A stretch of DNA of 64,000 nucleotides, taken from CBFFRJ01 sp051486985 (GTDB lineage Bacteria > Pseudomonadota > Gammaproteobacteria > Enterobacterales > Enterobacteriaceae). Below the pieces are notes generated by a model, which saw only the letters and a program-made list of their open reading frames with translations, made no database searches and was not told the DNA's origin. Below are positions 9,792-18,730 of this stretch, piece by piece (the stretch's first letter is position 1; the number at the start of each line of letters is the position of its first letter). The stretch lies in NCBI RefSeq assembly GCF_051486985.1, contig NZ_JAHVDV010000002.1, positions 124,001-188,000 of the forward strand. The letters are read 5' to 3'. A program made the position numbers and the translations under genes.

Positions 9792-9800
9792 GGAAAAACG

Positions 9801-10079
9801 ATGATCGCAGAATTTGAAACCCGCATCCTGGCGTTGATTGATGACATGGTAGAGCACGCCAGTGACGATGAGCTGTTTGCAGGCGGTTATCTGCGCGGTC
9901 ACCTGACGCTCGCCGTGGCTGAACTGGAAAGCGGTGACGATCACTCTGAACAGGCGCTGCATGAGAAAGTCAGCCTGAGTCTGGAAAAAGCGATTCAGGC
10001 GGGTGAACTCTCACCGCCGGATCAGGTGCTGGTGCTGGGTATGTGGGACAGGTTGTTCCAGAAAGCGCAGGCAAACTAA
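9801..10079 (+). CDS. yfcL: YfcL family protein
   Basis: This 92-residue acidic cytoplasmic protein matches E. coli YfcL in length, position and sequence. Its function is unknown. It follows epmC by nine bases with a GAGGAAAA ribosome site and is probably the last gene of the prmB-yfcL run. Confidence 0.9.
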   Translation: MIAEFETRILALIDDMVEHASDDELFAGGYLRGHLTLAVAELESGDDHSEQALHEKVSLSLEKAIQAGELSPPDQVLVLGMWDRLFQKAQAN

Positions 10080-10087
10080 GGGTGTGG

Positions 10088-10116
10088 TATTCGCCCTCTC
10101 CCGGTGGGAAAGGGCG
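10088..10116. repeat. Hairpin between yfcL and mnmC
   Basis: TTCGCCCTCTCCC pairs with GGGAAAGGGCGA around a GGT loop. There is no T run on either strand. The CCCTCTCCC core recurs in the REPIN-like element at 23391-23474, so this may be a single REP-type unit that also serves the two convergent genes. Confidence 0.5.
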
Positions 10117-10127
10117 ACATAGTCTGT

Positions 10128-12128
10128 TTACTTCACTAACCTGCCTTTCAGTAACTTCCGCACCCAAAGCCGATTTGGGTTGATGGCCGCGAGGGTATCT
10201 CTGTCCAGCGGCAGCGGCTCTTCACTCATCTGGGATGCCAGCAGCTCAGCCGCCAGCGGCGCGCTGCACAAACCGCGCGAACCCAGAGCAGCGATGATAA
10301 AGAGTCCGGGGTAAACCGGGGCGCTGACCGCCTCAGCCTGATGCCCCATCAGGTCAGCGTACGCATGCAGGGTAGCATCGTAATCGGCTACGTTCCCCAC
10401 AAGAGGCAGGTGATCGCGGGTAGCACAACGCACACCCACCCGCGCTTCGCCATCGCTGACATCCACATCCGTCGCCCATGTTGCCTGCGGGAGGCAGTCC
10501 AGCAGACGCTGGCGATTATGCTGTTGATCTTCTTCGCTGTAAGCAACATCACGCTGACCCCGATGGTAGCTTGCGCCTATGCAGTGGTGCTGGTTAGCCG
10601 GATTCTGCGGTGTCAGATAGCCGTCATAACAGAGCACCTGGCGTAACTGGCTGAGGGCCGGAGTGGTCGGAATGTGGCTGACCTGACCGCCCACCGGGTA
10701 GACCGGCAGTTTTCCCGTTTGCGCAAAATCGCTGACCTGATGGCCGTTCGCCAGGACAACAGACTCATGCTGACGTACGCTCCCCTCCTGCAGAGTCAAC
10801 GCCCAGCCAGCCGCAGTTTGCGTCAGGTTTTTCACGTCATGACGATAGTGAACGCGCAGCCCCTGCTGTTGCGCGAAGGCCAGCGCCGCAGAGGTCAGAT
10901 CTGCCGGGCACAGCCAGCCGCCTGCCGGGTAGTGAATGCCGCCGCAGTCGGTTTGCACGCCTGTGCGCTCTAACACCTGCTCAGCGTCCACCGCGTGTGC
11001 AATAGCATCCGGCAGATTGAGGGCCAGCATCTGCGCGATTTTGTGCTGACTTTTTTCGTCATACGCCAGTTGGGTGACGCCGCACCAGTCGTGATCGAAG
11101 GTAAGCGGAAGGGAATCATACAGGCGGCGGGCGAAGGTAAAGGCCGCCGGGAAGAACTGACATAATGCCGGGTCGTGAGCGCTTAACAGCGGATAGAGCG
11201 CGCCCTGACGATTGCCGGAGGCACCCTGCGCGGGAGCATCATCGGCACAATAGAGAGTGACCTGCCAGCCACGTCGCAGCAGTGCCAGCGAGAGCAGCGC
11301 GCTGGCGACGCCGCCGCCGATAAGAGCGACCTCCCGCTTATTCGTTCCGCTACGGGCAAACCAGGGGGCGCGCAGGGAAGGGGAGGGGCTGTTTTCCATC
11401 ACGCCAGTGAGCATTTCACGCTTGCGGCCAAAGCCTTTGCTTTTTTTCATGGTAAAGCCGGCGTCCTGCAATCCCCGTCTTACAAAACCCGCGGAGGTAA
11501 AGGTCGCAAGCGTACCGCCAGGCCTCGCCAGACGAGCCATTGCGGCAAAGAGCGTCGGCGTCCACATGTCCGGGTTTTTCGCCGGTGCAAAGCCGTCAAG
11601 GAACCAGGCGTCGACCTGCTGATTCAGAGAGTCGTCCAGTTTATCGGTCAGTTCATTGATGTCGCCAAACCACAGATCCAGCGTTACGCGCCCCTCATCT
11701 AACAGCAGACGATGGCAGCCTGCCAGCGGAAGCGGCCATTGCGCCTGTAGCTGAACGGCCCACGGAGCCAGCTCGGGCCAGTGCTGGTGCGCGAGGGTGA
11801 GATCAGAGCGGGTTAAGGGGAATTTTTCGAAACTGATGAAATGTAATCTTTCCAGGGTAGCCTGTGGATGCGCGGCGCGAAAAGCGTCAAAGGCCTGCCA
11901 GAGGGTCAGAAAGTTAAGCCCCGTGCCAAAGCCGCTCTCGGCCACGATAAACAACGGGCGTGAATGTTCAGGAAAGCGGGTGGCTAAAGCATTGCCGCCG
12001 AGAAACACATAGCGGGTCTCTTCCAGCCCGTTGTCGTTGGAGAAATAGACGTCGTCAAAATCTCGGGAAACAGGTGTACCCTCAGCGTTGAACGTCAGGT
12101 TGGCAGATTGTATAGCGGTTTGTTTCAC
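10128..12128 (-). CDS. mnmC: tRNA 5-methylaminomethyl-2-thiouridine bifunctional enzyme MnmC
   Basis: MnmC completes the mnm5s2U modification of tRNA wobble uridine. The N-terminal methyltransferase domain (VAESGFGTGLNFLTLW near residue 60; DAWFLDGFAPAKNPDMW) precedes an FAD-dependent oxidase domain that begins with IGGGVASALLSLAL near residue 270. The open frame runs to 12188, but the GTG at 12128 gives 666 residues starting VKQTAIQSANL, as in E. coli (668). It is divergent from fabB. Confidence 0.95.
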   Translation of the reverse strand: MKQTAIQSANLTFNAEGTPVSRDFDDVYFSNDNGLEETRYVFLGGNALATRFPEHSRPLFIVAESGFGTGLNFLTLWQAFDAFRAAHPQATLERLHFISFEKFPLTRSDLTLAHQHWPELAPWAVQLQAQWPLPLAGCHRLLLDEGRVTLDLWFGDINELTDKLDDSLNQQVDAWFLDGFAPAKNPDMWTPTLFAAMARLARPGGTLATFTSAGFVRRGLQDAGFTMKKSKGFGRKREMLTGVMENSPSPSLRAPWFARSGTNKREVALIGGGVASALLSLALLRRGWQVTLYCADDAPAQGASGNRQGALYPLLSAHDPALCQFFPAAFTFARRLYDSLPLTFDHDWCGVTQLAYDEKSQHKIAQMLALNLPDAIAHAVDAEQVLERTGVQTDCGGIHYPAGGWLCPADLTSAALAFAQQQGLRVHYRHDVKNLTQTAAGWALTLQEGSVRQHESVVLANGHQVSDFAQTGKLPVYPVGGQVSHIPTTPALSQLRQVLCYDGYLTPQNPANQHHCIGASYHRGQRDVAYSEEDQQHNRQRLLDCLPQATWATDVDVSDGEARVGVRCATRDHLPLVGNVADYDATLHAYADLMGHQAEAVSAPVYPGLFIIAALGSRGLCSAPLAAELLASQMSEEPLPLDRDTLAAINPNRLWVRKLLKGRLVK

Positions 12129-12202
12129 GTAAGTTACTCGTCGGACAGGCAGTGGCACGATCTTAACCATGCGGGCGTTCAGGCGCAAATTTACCCATTA
12201 AT

Positions 12203-12220
12203 TGTCTGATCGGACTTGTT
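12203..12220. promoter_or_regulatory. FadR-like activator site upstream of fabB
   Basis: TCTGATCGGACTTGTT fits the FadR consensus, with GATCGGACTTGTT strongest. In E. coli FadR activates fabA and fabB. The site lies about 70 bp before the fabB start, in a position suited to activation. Confidence 0.7.
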
Positions 12221-12221
12221 C

Positions 12222-12239
12222 GGCGTACAAGTGTACGCT
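12222..12239. promoter_or_regulatory. FabR-like operator palindrome upstream of fabB
   Basis: GGCGTACAAGTGTACGCT is a near-perfect palindrome matching the FabR consensus AGCGTACANSTGTWCGCT. FabR represses fabB in response to unsaturated fatty acid levels. It directly abuts the FadR-like site, so the two factors may compete or combine here. Confidence 0.78.
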
Positions 12240-12287
12240 ATCTTGCGACTCGAAACTTAAAATTAGTGCGACTTACAGGGGTATTGA

Positions 12288-13502
12288 ATGAAACGTGCAG
12301 TGATTACTGGCTTGGGCATCGTTTCCAGCATCGGTAACAACCAGCAGGAAGTCCTGGCATCTCTGCGTGAAGGACGCTCAGGGATCACTTTCTCCCAGGA
12401 GTTTCAGGACTCCGGTATGCGTAGCCACGTATGGGGTAATGTCAAACTGGACACCACGGGTCTCATCGATCGTAAAGTGGTCCGTTTCATGAACGATGCC
12501 TCCATTTATGCTTTTCTCTCCATGCAGGAAGCTATCGCAGACGCCGGCCTGAGCGCTGAGGTTTACCAGAACAACCCGCGTGTGGGTCTGATTGCAGGCT
12601 CCGGTGGCTCTTCCAAAGCACAGGTCTTTGGTGCTGACGCCATGCGCAGCCCACGCGGTCTGAAAGCGGTCGGCCCTTATGTGGTGACCAAAGCGATGGG
12701 CTCCGCAGTTTCCGCGTGTCTCGCGACCCCGTTCAAAATTCACGGCGTTAACTACTCCATCAGCTCCGCTTGCGCGACGTCCGCTCACTGTATTGGTAAC
12801 GCGGTAGAGCAGATTCAGCTGGGCAAACAGGACATCGTGTTTGCTGGCGGCGGCGAAGAGCTGGGCTGGGAGATGGCCTGTGAGTTCGACGCGATGGGTG
12901 CGCTCTCCACCAAATACAACGAAACGCCTGAAAAAGCGTCCCGCACCTATGATGCAAGCCGTGACGGTTTCGTCATCGCGGGCGGTGGCGGTATGGTGGT
13001 GGTTGAAGAGCTGGAACATGCGCTGGCCCGTGGCGCGCACATCTACGCTGAGATTGTTGGCTATGGCGCAACCTCTGATGGTGCCGACATGGTTGCTCCC
13101 TCCGGTGAAGGCGCGGTGCGCTGCATGAAGATGGCGATGCACGGTGTGGATACGCCAATCGACTACCTGAACTCTCACGGCACTTCTACGCCGGTAGGCG
13201 ACGTGAAAGAGCTGGGTGCGATCCGCGAAGTGTTCGGTGACAACAGCCCGGCAATCTCTGCGACCAAAGCGATGACCGGTCACTCCTTGGGTGCGGCTGG
13301 CGTTCAGGAAGCTATCTACTCCCTGCTGATGCTGGAACACGGCTTTATCGCCCCGAGCATTAACGTTGAACAGCTGGATGAGCAGGCTGCTGGCCTGAAC
13401 ATTGTAACCCAGCCGACTGAGGCGACACTGAACACCGTGATGTCCAACAGCTTCGGTTTCGGCGGCACCAACGCGACGCTGGTGATGCGTAAACTGAACT
13501 GA
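12288..13502 (+). CDS. fabB: Beta-ketoacyl-ACP synthase I FabB
   Basis: FabB condenses malonyl-ACP with acyl-ACP and is needed for unsaturated fatty acid synthesis. The 404 residues end in the SFGFGGTNATL motif. The catalytic cysteine is C162 in SSACATS, and the histidines lie in NSHGTSTPVGD and GHSLGAAG. It is two residues shorter than E. coli FabB in a loop near residue 108. A divergent promoter region with FadR- and FabR-like sites precedes it, and a strong terminator follows. Confidence 0.97.
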   Translation: MKRAVITGLGIVSSIGNNQQEVLASLREGRSGITFSQEFQDSGMRSHVWGNVKLDTTGLIDRKVVRFMNDASIYAFLSMQEAIADAGLSAEVYQNNPRVGLIAGSGGSSKAQVFGADAMRSPRGLKAVGPYVVTKAMGSAVSACLATPFKIHGVNYSISSACATSAHCIGNAVEQIQLGKQDIVFAGGGEELGWEMACEFDAMGALSTKYNETPEKASRTYDASRDGFVIAGGGGMVVVEELEHALARGAHIYAEIVGYGATSDGADMVAPSGEGAVRCMKMAMHGVDTPIDYLNSHGTSTPVGDVKELGAIREVFGDNSPAISATKAMTGHSLGAAGVQEAIYSLLMLEHGFIAPSINVEQLDEQAAGLNIVTQPTEATLNTVMSNSFGFGGTNATLVMRKLN

Positions 13503-13520
13503 TCAACTGTGACGCAGTGA

Positions 13521-13547
13521 AAAGGGAGCCAACTGGCTCCCTTTTTT
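13521..13547 (+). terminator. Rho-independent terminator after fabB
   Basis: AAAGGGAGCC (13521-13530) pairs with GGCTCCCTTT (13535-13544) around AACT, and a T run follows. Confidence 0.92.
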
Positions 13548-13932
13548 ATGCCTCTTTTTTGCTGTTGCCAGCGCAAACGCGTCGTCCCGCAACATGCTCA
13601 CCTGCTGAGGCTGTTTGCTGTCCGTCTGGACTTAACGCCGCAACGGTTCATGCCCGTTGAGGTATTATCCCAACGCTAATGTATTTTGATAATAAAGGTA
13701 TATATGTCTTTCCTGTGCAATGTGGCATAACAGGACAGTGTCATCTTTTTATATTTATTTTATTTAAAAAATACGCGCCAGCACACAGAAAAAACATCAC
13801 GTTTTATTGATGTGACATATTCCAGCGATATAATTTTTTGCATCGTTTCTATTCAATATAAGGACTGTTATAGTCAGGCTTCGCTATATTTTCGACTTTT
13901 ACTGACACCACTAAAAGAGTAAGGAGAAAGGC
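13548..13932 (+). promoter_or_regulatory. Gene-free promoter region of the beta-glucosidase gene
   Basis: No gene is seen in these roughly 385 bp. The right half (13680-13870) is markedly AT-rich compared with its neighbours. TGTGACATATTCC near 13810 contains one good CRP half-site. The last bases hold a strong AAGGAGAAAGG ribosome site. E. coli has a different gene (yfcJ, from memory) in this interval, so this is probably the edge of an accessory insertion. Confidence 0.45.
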
Positions 13933-15363
13933 ATGGCAGGATTCAAAGCGGATTTTCTGTGGGGCGGCGCGGTCGCGGCACATCAGCTTGAAGGTGGATG
14001 GAAAGAAGGGGGGAAAGGTATCAGCGTTGCGGACGTGATGACTGCCGGCGCACATGGCGTACCTCGTGAAATTACCGATGGCGTCATCGCGGGAAAAAAT
14101 TACCCTAACCATGAAGCTATCGACTTCTACCATCGCTATCCCGAAGATATTAAGCTTTTTGCGGAAATGGGGTTTAAATGTTTTCGCACCTCCATTGCCT
14201 GGACCCGTATTTTCCCTAAGGGTGATGAGCTGGAGCCAAATGAAGCTGGCCTGCAATTTTATGACGATCTCTTTGATGAGTGCCTGAAATATAATATTGA
14301 ACCCGTCATTACGCTCTCCCATTTTGAAATGCCTTACCATCTGGTCACGGAATATGGTGGCTGGCGTAATCGTAAGCTTATCGAATTCTTTGTGCGTTTT
14401 GCGAACGTTGTCTTCACCCGATATAAAACCAAGGTGAAATACTGGATGACGTTTAATGAAATTAATAACCAGGCAAATTATCACGAAGATTTTGCCCCCT
14501 TTACCAACTCCGGCCTGAAATACGCTGAAGGGGAAAACCGTGAGCCGGTCATGTACCAGGCGGCGCATTATGAGCTGGTCGCCAGCGCCCTGGCGGTGGA
14601 AGCTGGCCACGCCATTAACCCTGATTTTCAGATTGGCTGCATGATAGCCATGTGCCCGATTTACCCGCTCACCTGCGATCCGGACGACATGATGATGTCC
14701 GTTGCCGCGATGCATCGTCGCTACTGGTTTACTGACGTACACGTGCGCGGTTATTACCCTCGTCACATCCTTAACTATTTCGAACGCAAAGGTTTTGACC
14801 TCGATATCACCGAAGAAGATCTGCAGATACTCAAACGTGGTTGTGTGGATTACATTGGCTTTAGTTATTACATGTCTTTTGCCACCAAAGCGAGCGCCGA
14901 TAATCCGCAGCTGGATTATGACGAAACCAAAAGCTTGGTGAAAAATCCCTATGTGAAAGCGTCAGACTGGGGATGGCAGATTGACCCGGTGGGCCTGCGT
15001 TACTCCCTGAACTATTTCTACGATCTCTATCAGTTGCCGCTGTTTATTGTAGAAAATGGCTTTGGCGCTATCGATCAGAAAGAGAGTGATGGTTCGGTCA
15101 ACGATCAGTACCGTATCGAATACATGCAAAACCACCTGCGTGAAATGAAGAAAGCGGTCGTGGAAGACGGCGTGGAGTTAATGGGCTACACGCCCTGGGG
15201 TTGTATTGATCTGGTGTCAGCGGGCACCGGTGAGATGAAAAAACGCTACGGCTTTATCTATGTTGATAAAGATAATGATGGTAACGGGACGCTCGAACGC
15301 AGCCGTAAAAAATCATTTAACTGGTATAAAGAGACCATTCGCAATAACGGCAGTGACCTGTAA
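13933..15363 (+). CDS. 6-phospho-beta-glucosidase, GH1 (BglA/AscB type)
   Basis: The 476-residue glycoside hydrolase family 1 enzyme is close in sequence to E. coli BglA. It starts with FLWGGAVAAHQLEGG. The acid/base glutamate is in TFNEIN near residue 178 and the nucleophile glutamate is in VENGFGA near residue 372. Such enzymes hydrolyse phosphorylated aryl-beta-glucosides or cellobiose after PTS uptake. There is no PTS gene or regulator beside it, so it depends on a transporter elsewhere. A terminator follows. Which of bglA, bglB or ascB it should be called cannot be settled from sequence alone. Confidence 0.9.
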   Translation: MAGFKADFLWGGAVAAHQLEGGWKEGGKGISVADVMTAGAHGVPREITDGVIAGKNYPNHEAIDFYHRYPEDIKLFAEMGFKCFRTSIAWTRIFPKGDELEPNEAGLQFYDDLFDECLKYNIEPVITLSHFEMPYHLVTEYGGWRNRKLIEFFVRFANVVFTRYKTKVKYWMTFNEINNQANYHEDFAPFTNSGLKYAEGENREPVMYQAAHYELVASALAVEAGHAINPDFQIGCMIAMCPIYPLTCDPDDMMMSVAAMHRRYWFTDVHVRGYYPRHILNYFERKGFDLDITEEDLQILKRGCVDYIGFSYYMSFATKASADNPQLDYDETKSLVKNPYVKASDWGWQIDPVGLRYSLNYFYDLYQLPLFIVENGFGAIDQKESDGSVNDQYRIEYMQNHLREMKKAVVEDGVELMGYTPWGCIDLVSAGTGEMKKRYGFIYVDKDNDGNGTLERSRKKSFNWYKETIRNNGSDL

Positions 15364-15367
15364 CAAC

Positions 15368-15396
15368 CGAACCCCTCCGCCTGGAGGGGTTTTTTC
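15368..15396 (+). terminator. Rho-independent terminator after the beta-glucosidase
   Basis: AACCCCTCC (15370-15378) pairs with GGAGGGGTT (15383-15391) around GCCT, followed by a T run. It overlaps the 3' end of flk on the other strand. Confidence 0.92.
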
Positions 15397-16405
15397 AGAT
15401 AACTATCCAGAGCAGGGCAAAGGCGACCAGCAGCGCGACCAGCAGCAGCCCCGGGCGAGCGGAAAGGTGCTTCACACTCTCTATGACGGGCGCAAAGAGC
15501 GGGTTGTAAATAGGCTTAACATCACGCGCTTCCGGTATACCCTGCGAACGCTCAGCACGACGCAGGAAGACCTGATTGAGGATGTCCTGCACCTGGGCTG
15601 TAGTCAGTACCGTCTGCGGCGTCACCTGCCACAGCTTCTGGGCATAGTCGTTCATGTTCTGCCATTCCGTATCATCTAACGGCTGCTTGAGCGCCGCCTG
15701 CACGGTATGCAGCGTTGGGGCTGTCTGTACGCTTAATGTCTGACGCGCCTGCAGCCATGTCATCAGCGGCGCAAAATGTTTCGCCGGGATCAGCTCGCCC
15801 GTTTTCACACCCGAGAGCTCCAGCATCGACTGCCAGATAAGTTTCCCGGGTTCGCCCGTTGCTGCCGCAAGTTTTGTCACCGCCTGATTGAGCGAGTTGT
15901 GCTCCGCCGGCAGGAGGGGGCGATCGGTCGCCGGACGTTGCTGAGGCTGAGGGATCGAAATCTGGTTATTCTGTAATAGCGTCAGCACGGTTTTGAGCTG
16001 CTGAGGCGTTAACTGGCTCAGTGCAGTCTGACCAAACTCGCGGCGAATAAAATCACTCACGGCCTGTCGGTTGTTGCCCTGGCTTAAAAGTTCGGTCAGC
16101 TGAGAAACCACCTGGCGGGTGGTGTGATTCTGCGAGGCGGTATCCAGGCGCTGATTGAGATTTTGTTCAGCCGCCGGAAAATGACGCGACTGCAGCGGGG
16201 CATCATTTTTCAGACCCAGATCGTGCTTCACCCCTGCCCAGACTTCTGCACTTTGCTGTTGCGTGAGCGCCACCAGGCGGGTAATCAGTCTTTCCAGCAC
16301 AGTCCGTTGAAGCGTGGTGAGCGGTTGCTCGCCGGCAACGTTACTGGTGGGGGTCGGGTCTTGCCCTGGAGGGCGCGCGGGCGCTCCCTGAATGGGTTGC
16401 ATCAT
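15395..16405 (-). CDS. flk: Flagellar regulator Flk
   Basis: The 336-residue protein matches E. coli Flk (331), an inner-membrane protein that affects the hook/filament secretion switch in Salmonella. It has a proline-rich N-terminus (PIQGAPARPPGQDPTP), a glutamine-rich cytoplasmic body with PQPQQRPATDRPLLPAEHN near residue 153, and a single C-terminal transmembrane segment ending LLVALLVAFALLWIVI. Two tandem ATGs (16405, 16402) are possible. It is divergent from pdxB. Confidence 0.92.
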   Translation of the reverse strand: MMQPIQGAPARPPGQDPTPTSNVAGEQPLTTLQRTVLERLITRLVALTQQQSAEVWAGVKHDLGLKNDAPLQSRHFPAAEQNLNQRLDTASQNHTTRQVVSQLTELLSQGNNRQAVSDFIRREFGQTALSQLTPQQLKTVLTLLQNNQISIPQPQQRPATDRPLLPAEHNSLNQAVTKLAAATGEPGKLIWQSMLELSGVKTGELIPAKHFAPLMTWLQARQTLSVQTAPTLHTVQAALKQPLDDTEWQNMNDYAQKLWQVTPQTVLTTAQVQDILNQVFLRRAERSQGIPEARDVKPIYNPLFAPVIESVKHLSARPGLLLVALLVAFALLWIVI

Positions 16406-16515
16406 GAAAATCCTCTGGGTCTCGCTCGTCGTGACGCGGCATTGCGGGTATGCCTGGCGGCGAGATTATGGCACACTTGATGGCTGAATTCCCGTATTCA
16501 AACAGGTCCTGTAAC

Positions 16516-17652
16516 GTGAAAATCCTTGTTGATGAAAATATGCCTTATGCCAGCGAATTATTCTGTCGCCTGGGGGAGGTAAAAGCCGTGCCAGGGCGCC
16601 CCATTCCGGTTGCTGAACTGGCGGATGCAGAAGCGCTGATGGTGCGCTCAGTCACGAAGGTCAACGAAACGCTGCTTACCAGCACGGGCATCAAATTTGT
16701 TGGAACGGCGACTGCCGGCACCGATCATGTTGATGAGGCCTGGCTTGCGCAGGCGGGGATCGCGTTTTCAGCCGCGCCAGGTTGTAATGCCATTGCGGTG
16801 GTGGAGTATGTCTTCTCGTCCCTGCTGATGCTGGCCGAACGCGACGGGTTTTCCCTGCGCGACCGCACCGTTGGCATTGTTGGCGCAGGCAATGTCGGCA
16901 GTCGTCTGCAGGCGCGGCTTGAGGCCTGGGGCGTTCGCACGCTGCTTTGCGATCCGCCACGCGCCGATCGGGGAGAGGAGGGCGACTTCCGCTCACTGGA
17001 GGAGTTGGTCGGCGAGGCAGATGTGCTCACCTTCCATACGCCGCTGTTTAAAGAGGGCCCTTACAAAAGTTTGCATCTGGCCGATGACGCCCTGATTCAG
17101 CGCCTGAAGCCCGGTGCGATCCTCATCAACGCCTGTCGTGGGCCGGTGGTGGACAATGCCGCGCTGCTGCGCTGCCTTGAGGCGGGTCAACAACTGAGCG
17201 TGGTGCTGGACGTGTGGGAGCCGGAACCGGATCTCAACGTCGCCCTGCTGGAAAAAGCGGATATTGGCACCGCACACATCGCCGGTTACACCCTTGAAGG
17301 CAAAGCGCGTGGTACCACCCAGGTGTTTGAGGCATTCAGCGAGTTTATTGGTCAACGTCAGCAGGTCGCGCTGTCGACCCTTTTACCGGCCCCGGAGTTT
17401 GGCCGCATAACCCTGCACGGCCCGCTCGATGAGTCCGCTCTGAAAAGACTGGTTCATTTGGTGTATGATGTGCGCCGCGACGATGCGCTGCTGAGAAAAG
17501 TGGCAGCCGTGCCGGGCGAGTTTGATAAGCTGCGTAAACATTATCGTGAGCGCCGGGAGTGGTCATCACTGTTAGTACAGTGCGACGATGCTCATGGCGC
17601 CGATCTTCTGCAAAAGCTGGGTTTCAACGCGGTTTATCAACCAACCCGCTAA
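16516..17652 (+). CDS. pdxB: Erythronate-4-phosphate dehydrogenase PdxB
   Basis: PdxB oxidises 4-phosphoerythronate in pyridoxal phosphate synthesis. It is a D-2-hydroxyacid dehydrogenase with the Rossmann motif VGIVGAGNVGSRL near residue 118 and INACRGPVVDNAALL. The GTG at 16516 gives 378 residues beginning VKILVDENMPYA, as in E. coli; the frame is open upstream without support. A GC-rich hairpin (17667-17691) separates it from usg, so usg may be expressed partly by readthrough. Confidence 0.95.
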   Translation: MKILVDENMPYASELFCRLGEVKAVPGRPIPVAELADAEALMVRSVTKVNETLLTSTGIKFVGTATAGTDHVDEAWLAQAGIAFSAAPGCNAIAVVEYVFSSLLMLAERDGFSLRDRTVGIVGAGNVGSRLQARLEAWGVRTLLCDPPRADRGEEGDFRSLEELVGEADVLTFHTPLFKEGPYKSLHLADDALIQRLKPGAILINACRGPVVDNAALLRCLEAGQQLSVVLDVWEPEPDLNVALLEKADIGTAHIAGYTLEGKARGTTQVFEAFSEFIGQRQQVALSTLLPAPEFGRITLHGPLDESALKRLVHLVYDVRRDDALLRKVAAVPGEFDKLRKHYRERREWSSLLVQCDDAHGADLLQKLGFNAVYQPTR

Positions 17653-17666
17653 TGTCTTCTTAATGC

Positions 17667-17691
17667 TGCCCGCCGGGTACTCTGGCGGGCA
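17667..17691 (+). terminator. Attenuating hairpin between pdxB and usg
   Basis: TGCCCGCC (17667-17674) pairs with GGCGGGCA (17684-17691). The downstream CGCTTTATTT is a weak T stretch, so termination is probably partial. Confidence 0.5.
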
Positions 17692-17716
17692 CGCTTTATT
17701 TCTGGAGTAAATCACC

Positions 17717-18730
17717 ATGTCTGAAGGCTGGAATATTGCCGTCCTGGGTGCCACCGGTGCCGTAGGCGAAGCCTTACTTGAAACCTTGTCCGCCCGTGAG
17801 TTCCCCGTCGGAGAGCTGCATGCACTGGCGCGCAATGAAAGCGCCGGTGAATCACTGCGTTATAACGGAAAAACCGTGCGCGTTCAGGATGCTGCCGGGT
17901 TTGACTGGACCCAGGCGCAACTGGCGTTTTTTGTGGCAGGTGCGCAGGCCTCTGCGGATTACATTGAAGAAGCCACCAACGCCGGGTGCCTGGTTATTGA
18001 TGCCAGCGGCCTGTTTGCGCTGGAACCGGATGTTCCGCTGGTGGTACCGGACGTGAACCCATTCGTGCTGAGCGATTATCGTAACCGCAATATCATTGCC
18101 GTGCCGGACGCGATGACCAGCCAGTTGTTGACGGCGCTAAAGCCACTGATTGATGTGGGTGGGCTGTCACGTATCTCCGTCACCAATCTGATGTCCGTTT
18201 CGGCGCTGGGTAAAAAGGCCGTTGATGCGCTTGCCGGGCAGAGCGCCAAACTGCTCAACGGCATTCCGATCGATGAAGATGATTTCTTTGGTCGCCAGCT
18301 GGCATTCAATATGCTCCCGATGCTGCCGGATCGTGAAGGTGTGGTGCCGGTTGAACGTCGTCTGGTCGATGAGGTGCGTAAGATTCTTCAGGACGAGGGG
18401 CTGATGGTTTCTGTCAACAGCGTTCGCGCTCCGGTCTTCTACGGCCATGCGCAGATGGTGAGCTTTGAGGCGATGCGTCCTCTGGCGGCAGAAGAAGCCC
18501 GCGATGCGTTTGGTCAAGGTGAAGACATTGTGCTTTCTGAAGAACAGGCGTTTCCGACTCAGGTTGCCGACGCCTCCGGTAGCGCCCATTTATCAGTAGG
18601 CTGCGTGCGCAATGATTACGGCATACCTGAGCAGGTTCAGTTCTGGTCGGTTGCCGACAACGTCCGCTTTGGCGGCGCACTGATGTCGGTCAGGATCGCT
18701 GAAAAATTGATTCAGGAGTACCTGTACTGA
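17717..18730 (+). CDS. usg: Semialdehyde-dehydrogenase-like protein USG
   Basis: USG is a 337-residue paralogue of aspartate-semialdehyde dehydrogenase. The N-terminal NAD(P) motif VLGATGAVGEALLE is intact. The segment that should carry the catalytic cysteine (NCST in true enzymes) reads VPDAMTSQLL here, so the cysteine is absent and dehydrogenase activity is unlikely. Its function is unknown. It overlaps truA by one base (TGATG), and the pdxB-usg-truA order is conserved in enterics. Confidence 0.92.
   Translation: MSEGWNIAVLGATGAVGEALLETLSAREFPVGELHALARNESAGESLRYNGKTVRVQDAAGFDWTQAQLAFFVAGAQASADYIEEATNAGCLVIDASGLFALEPDVPLVVPDVNPFVLSDYRNRNIIAVPDAMTSQLLTALKPLIDVGGLSRISVTNLMSVSALGKKAVDALAGQSAKLLNGIPIDEDDFFGRQLAFNMLPMLPDREGVVPVERRLVDEVRKILQDEGLMVSVNSVRAPVFYGHAQMVSFEAMRPLAAEEARDAFGQGEDIVLSEEQAFPTQVADASGSAHLSVGCVRNDYGIPEQVQFWSVADNVRFGGALMSVRIAEKLIQEYLY

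Noticed and set aside
13849..14766. 305-codon frame antisense to the beta-glucosidase
   Set aside because: It is fully overlapped by a GH1 gene with intact catalytic motifs and has no promoter or ribosome site.
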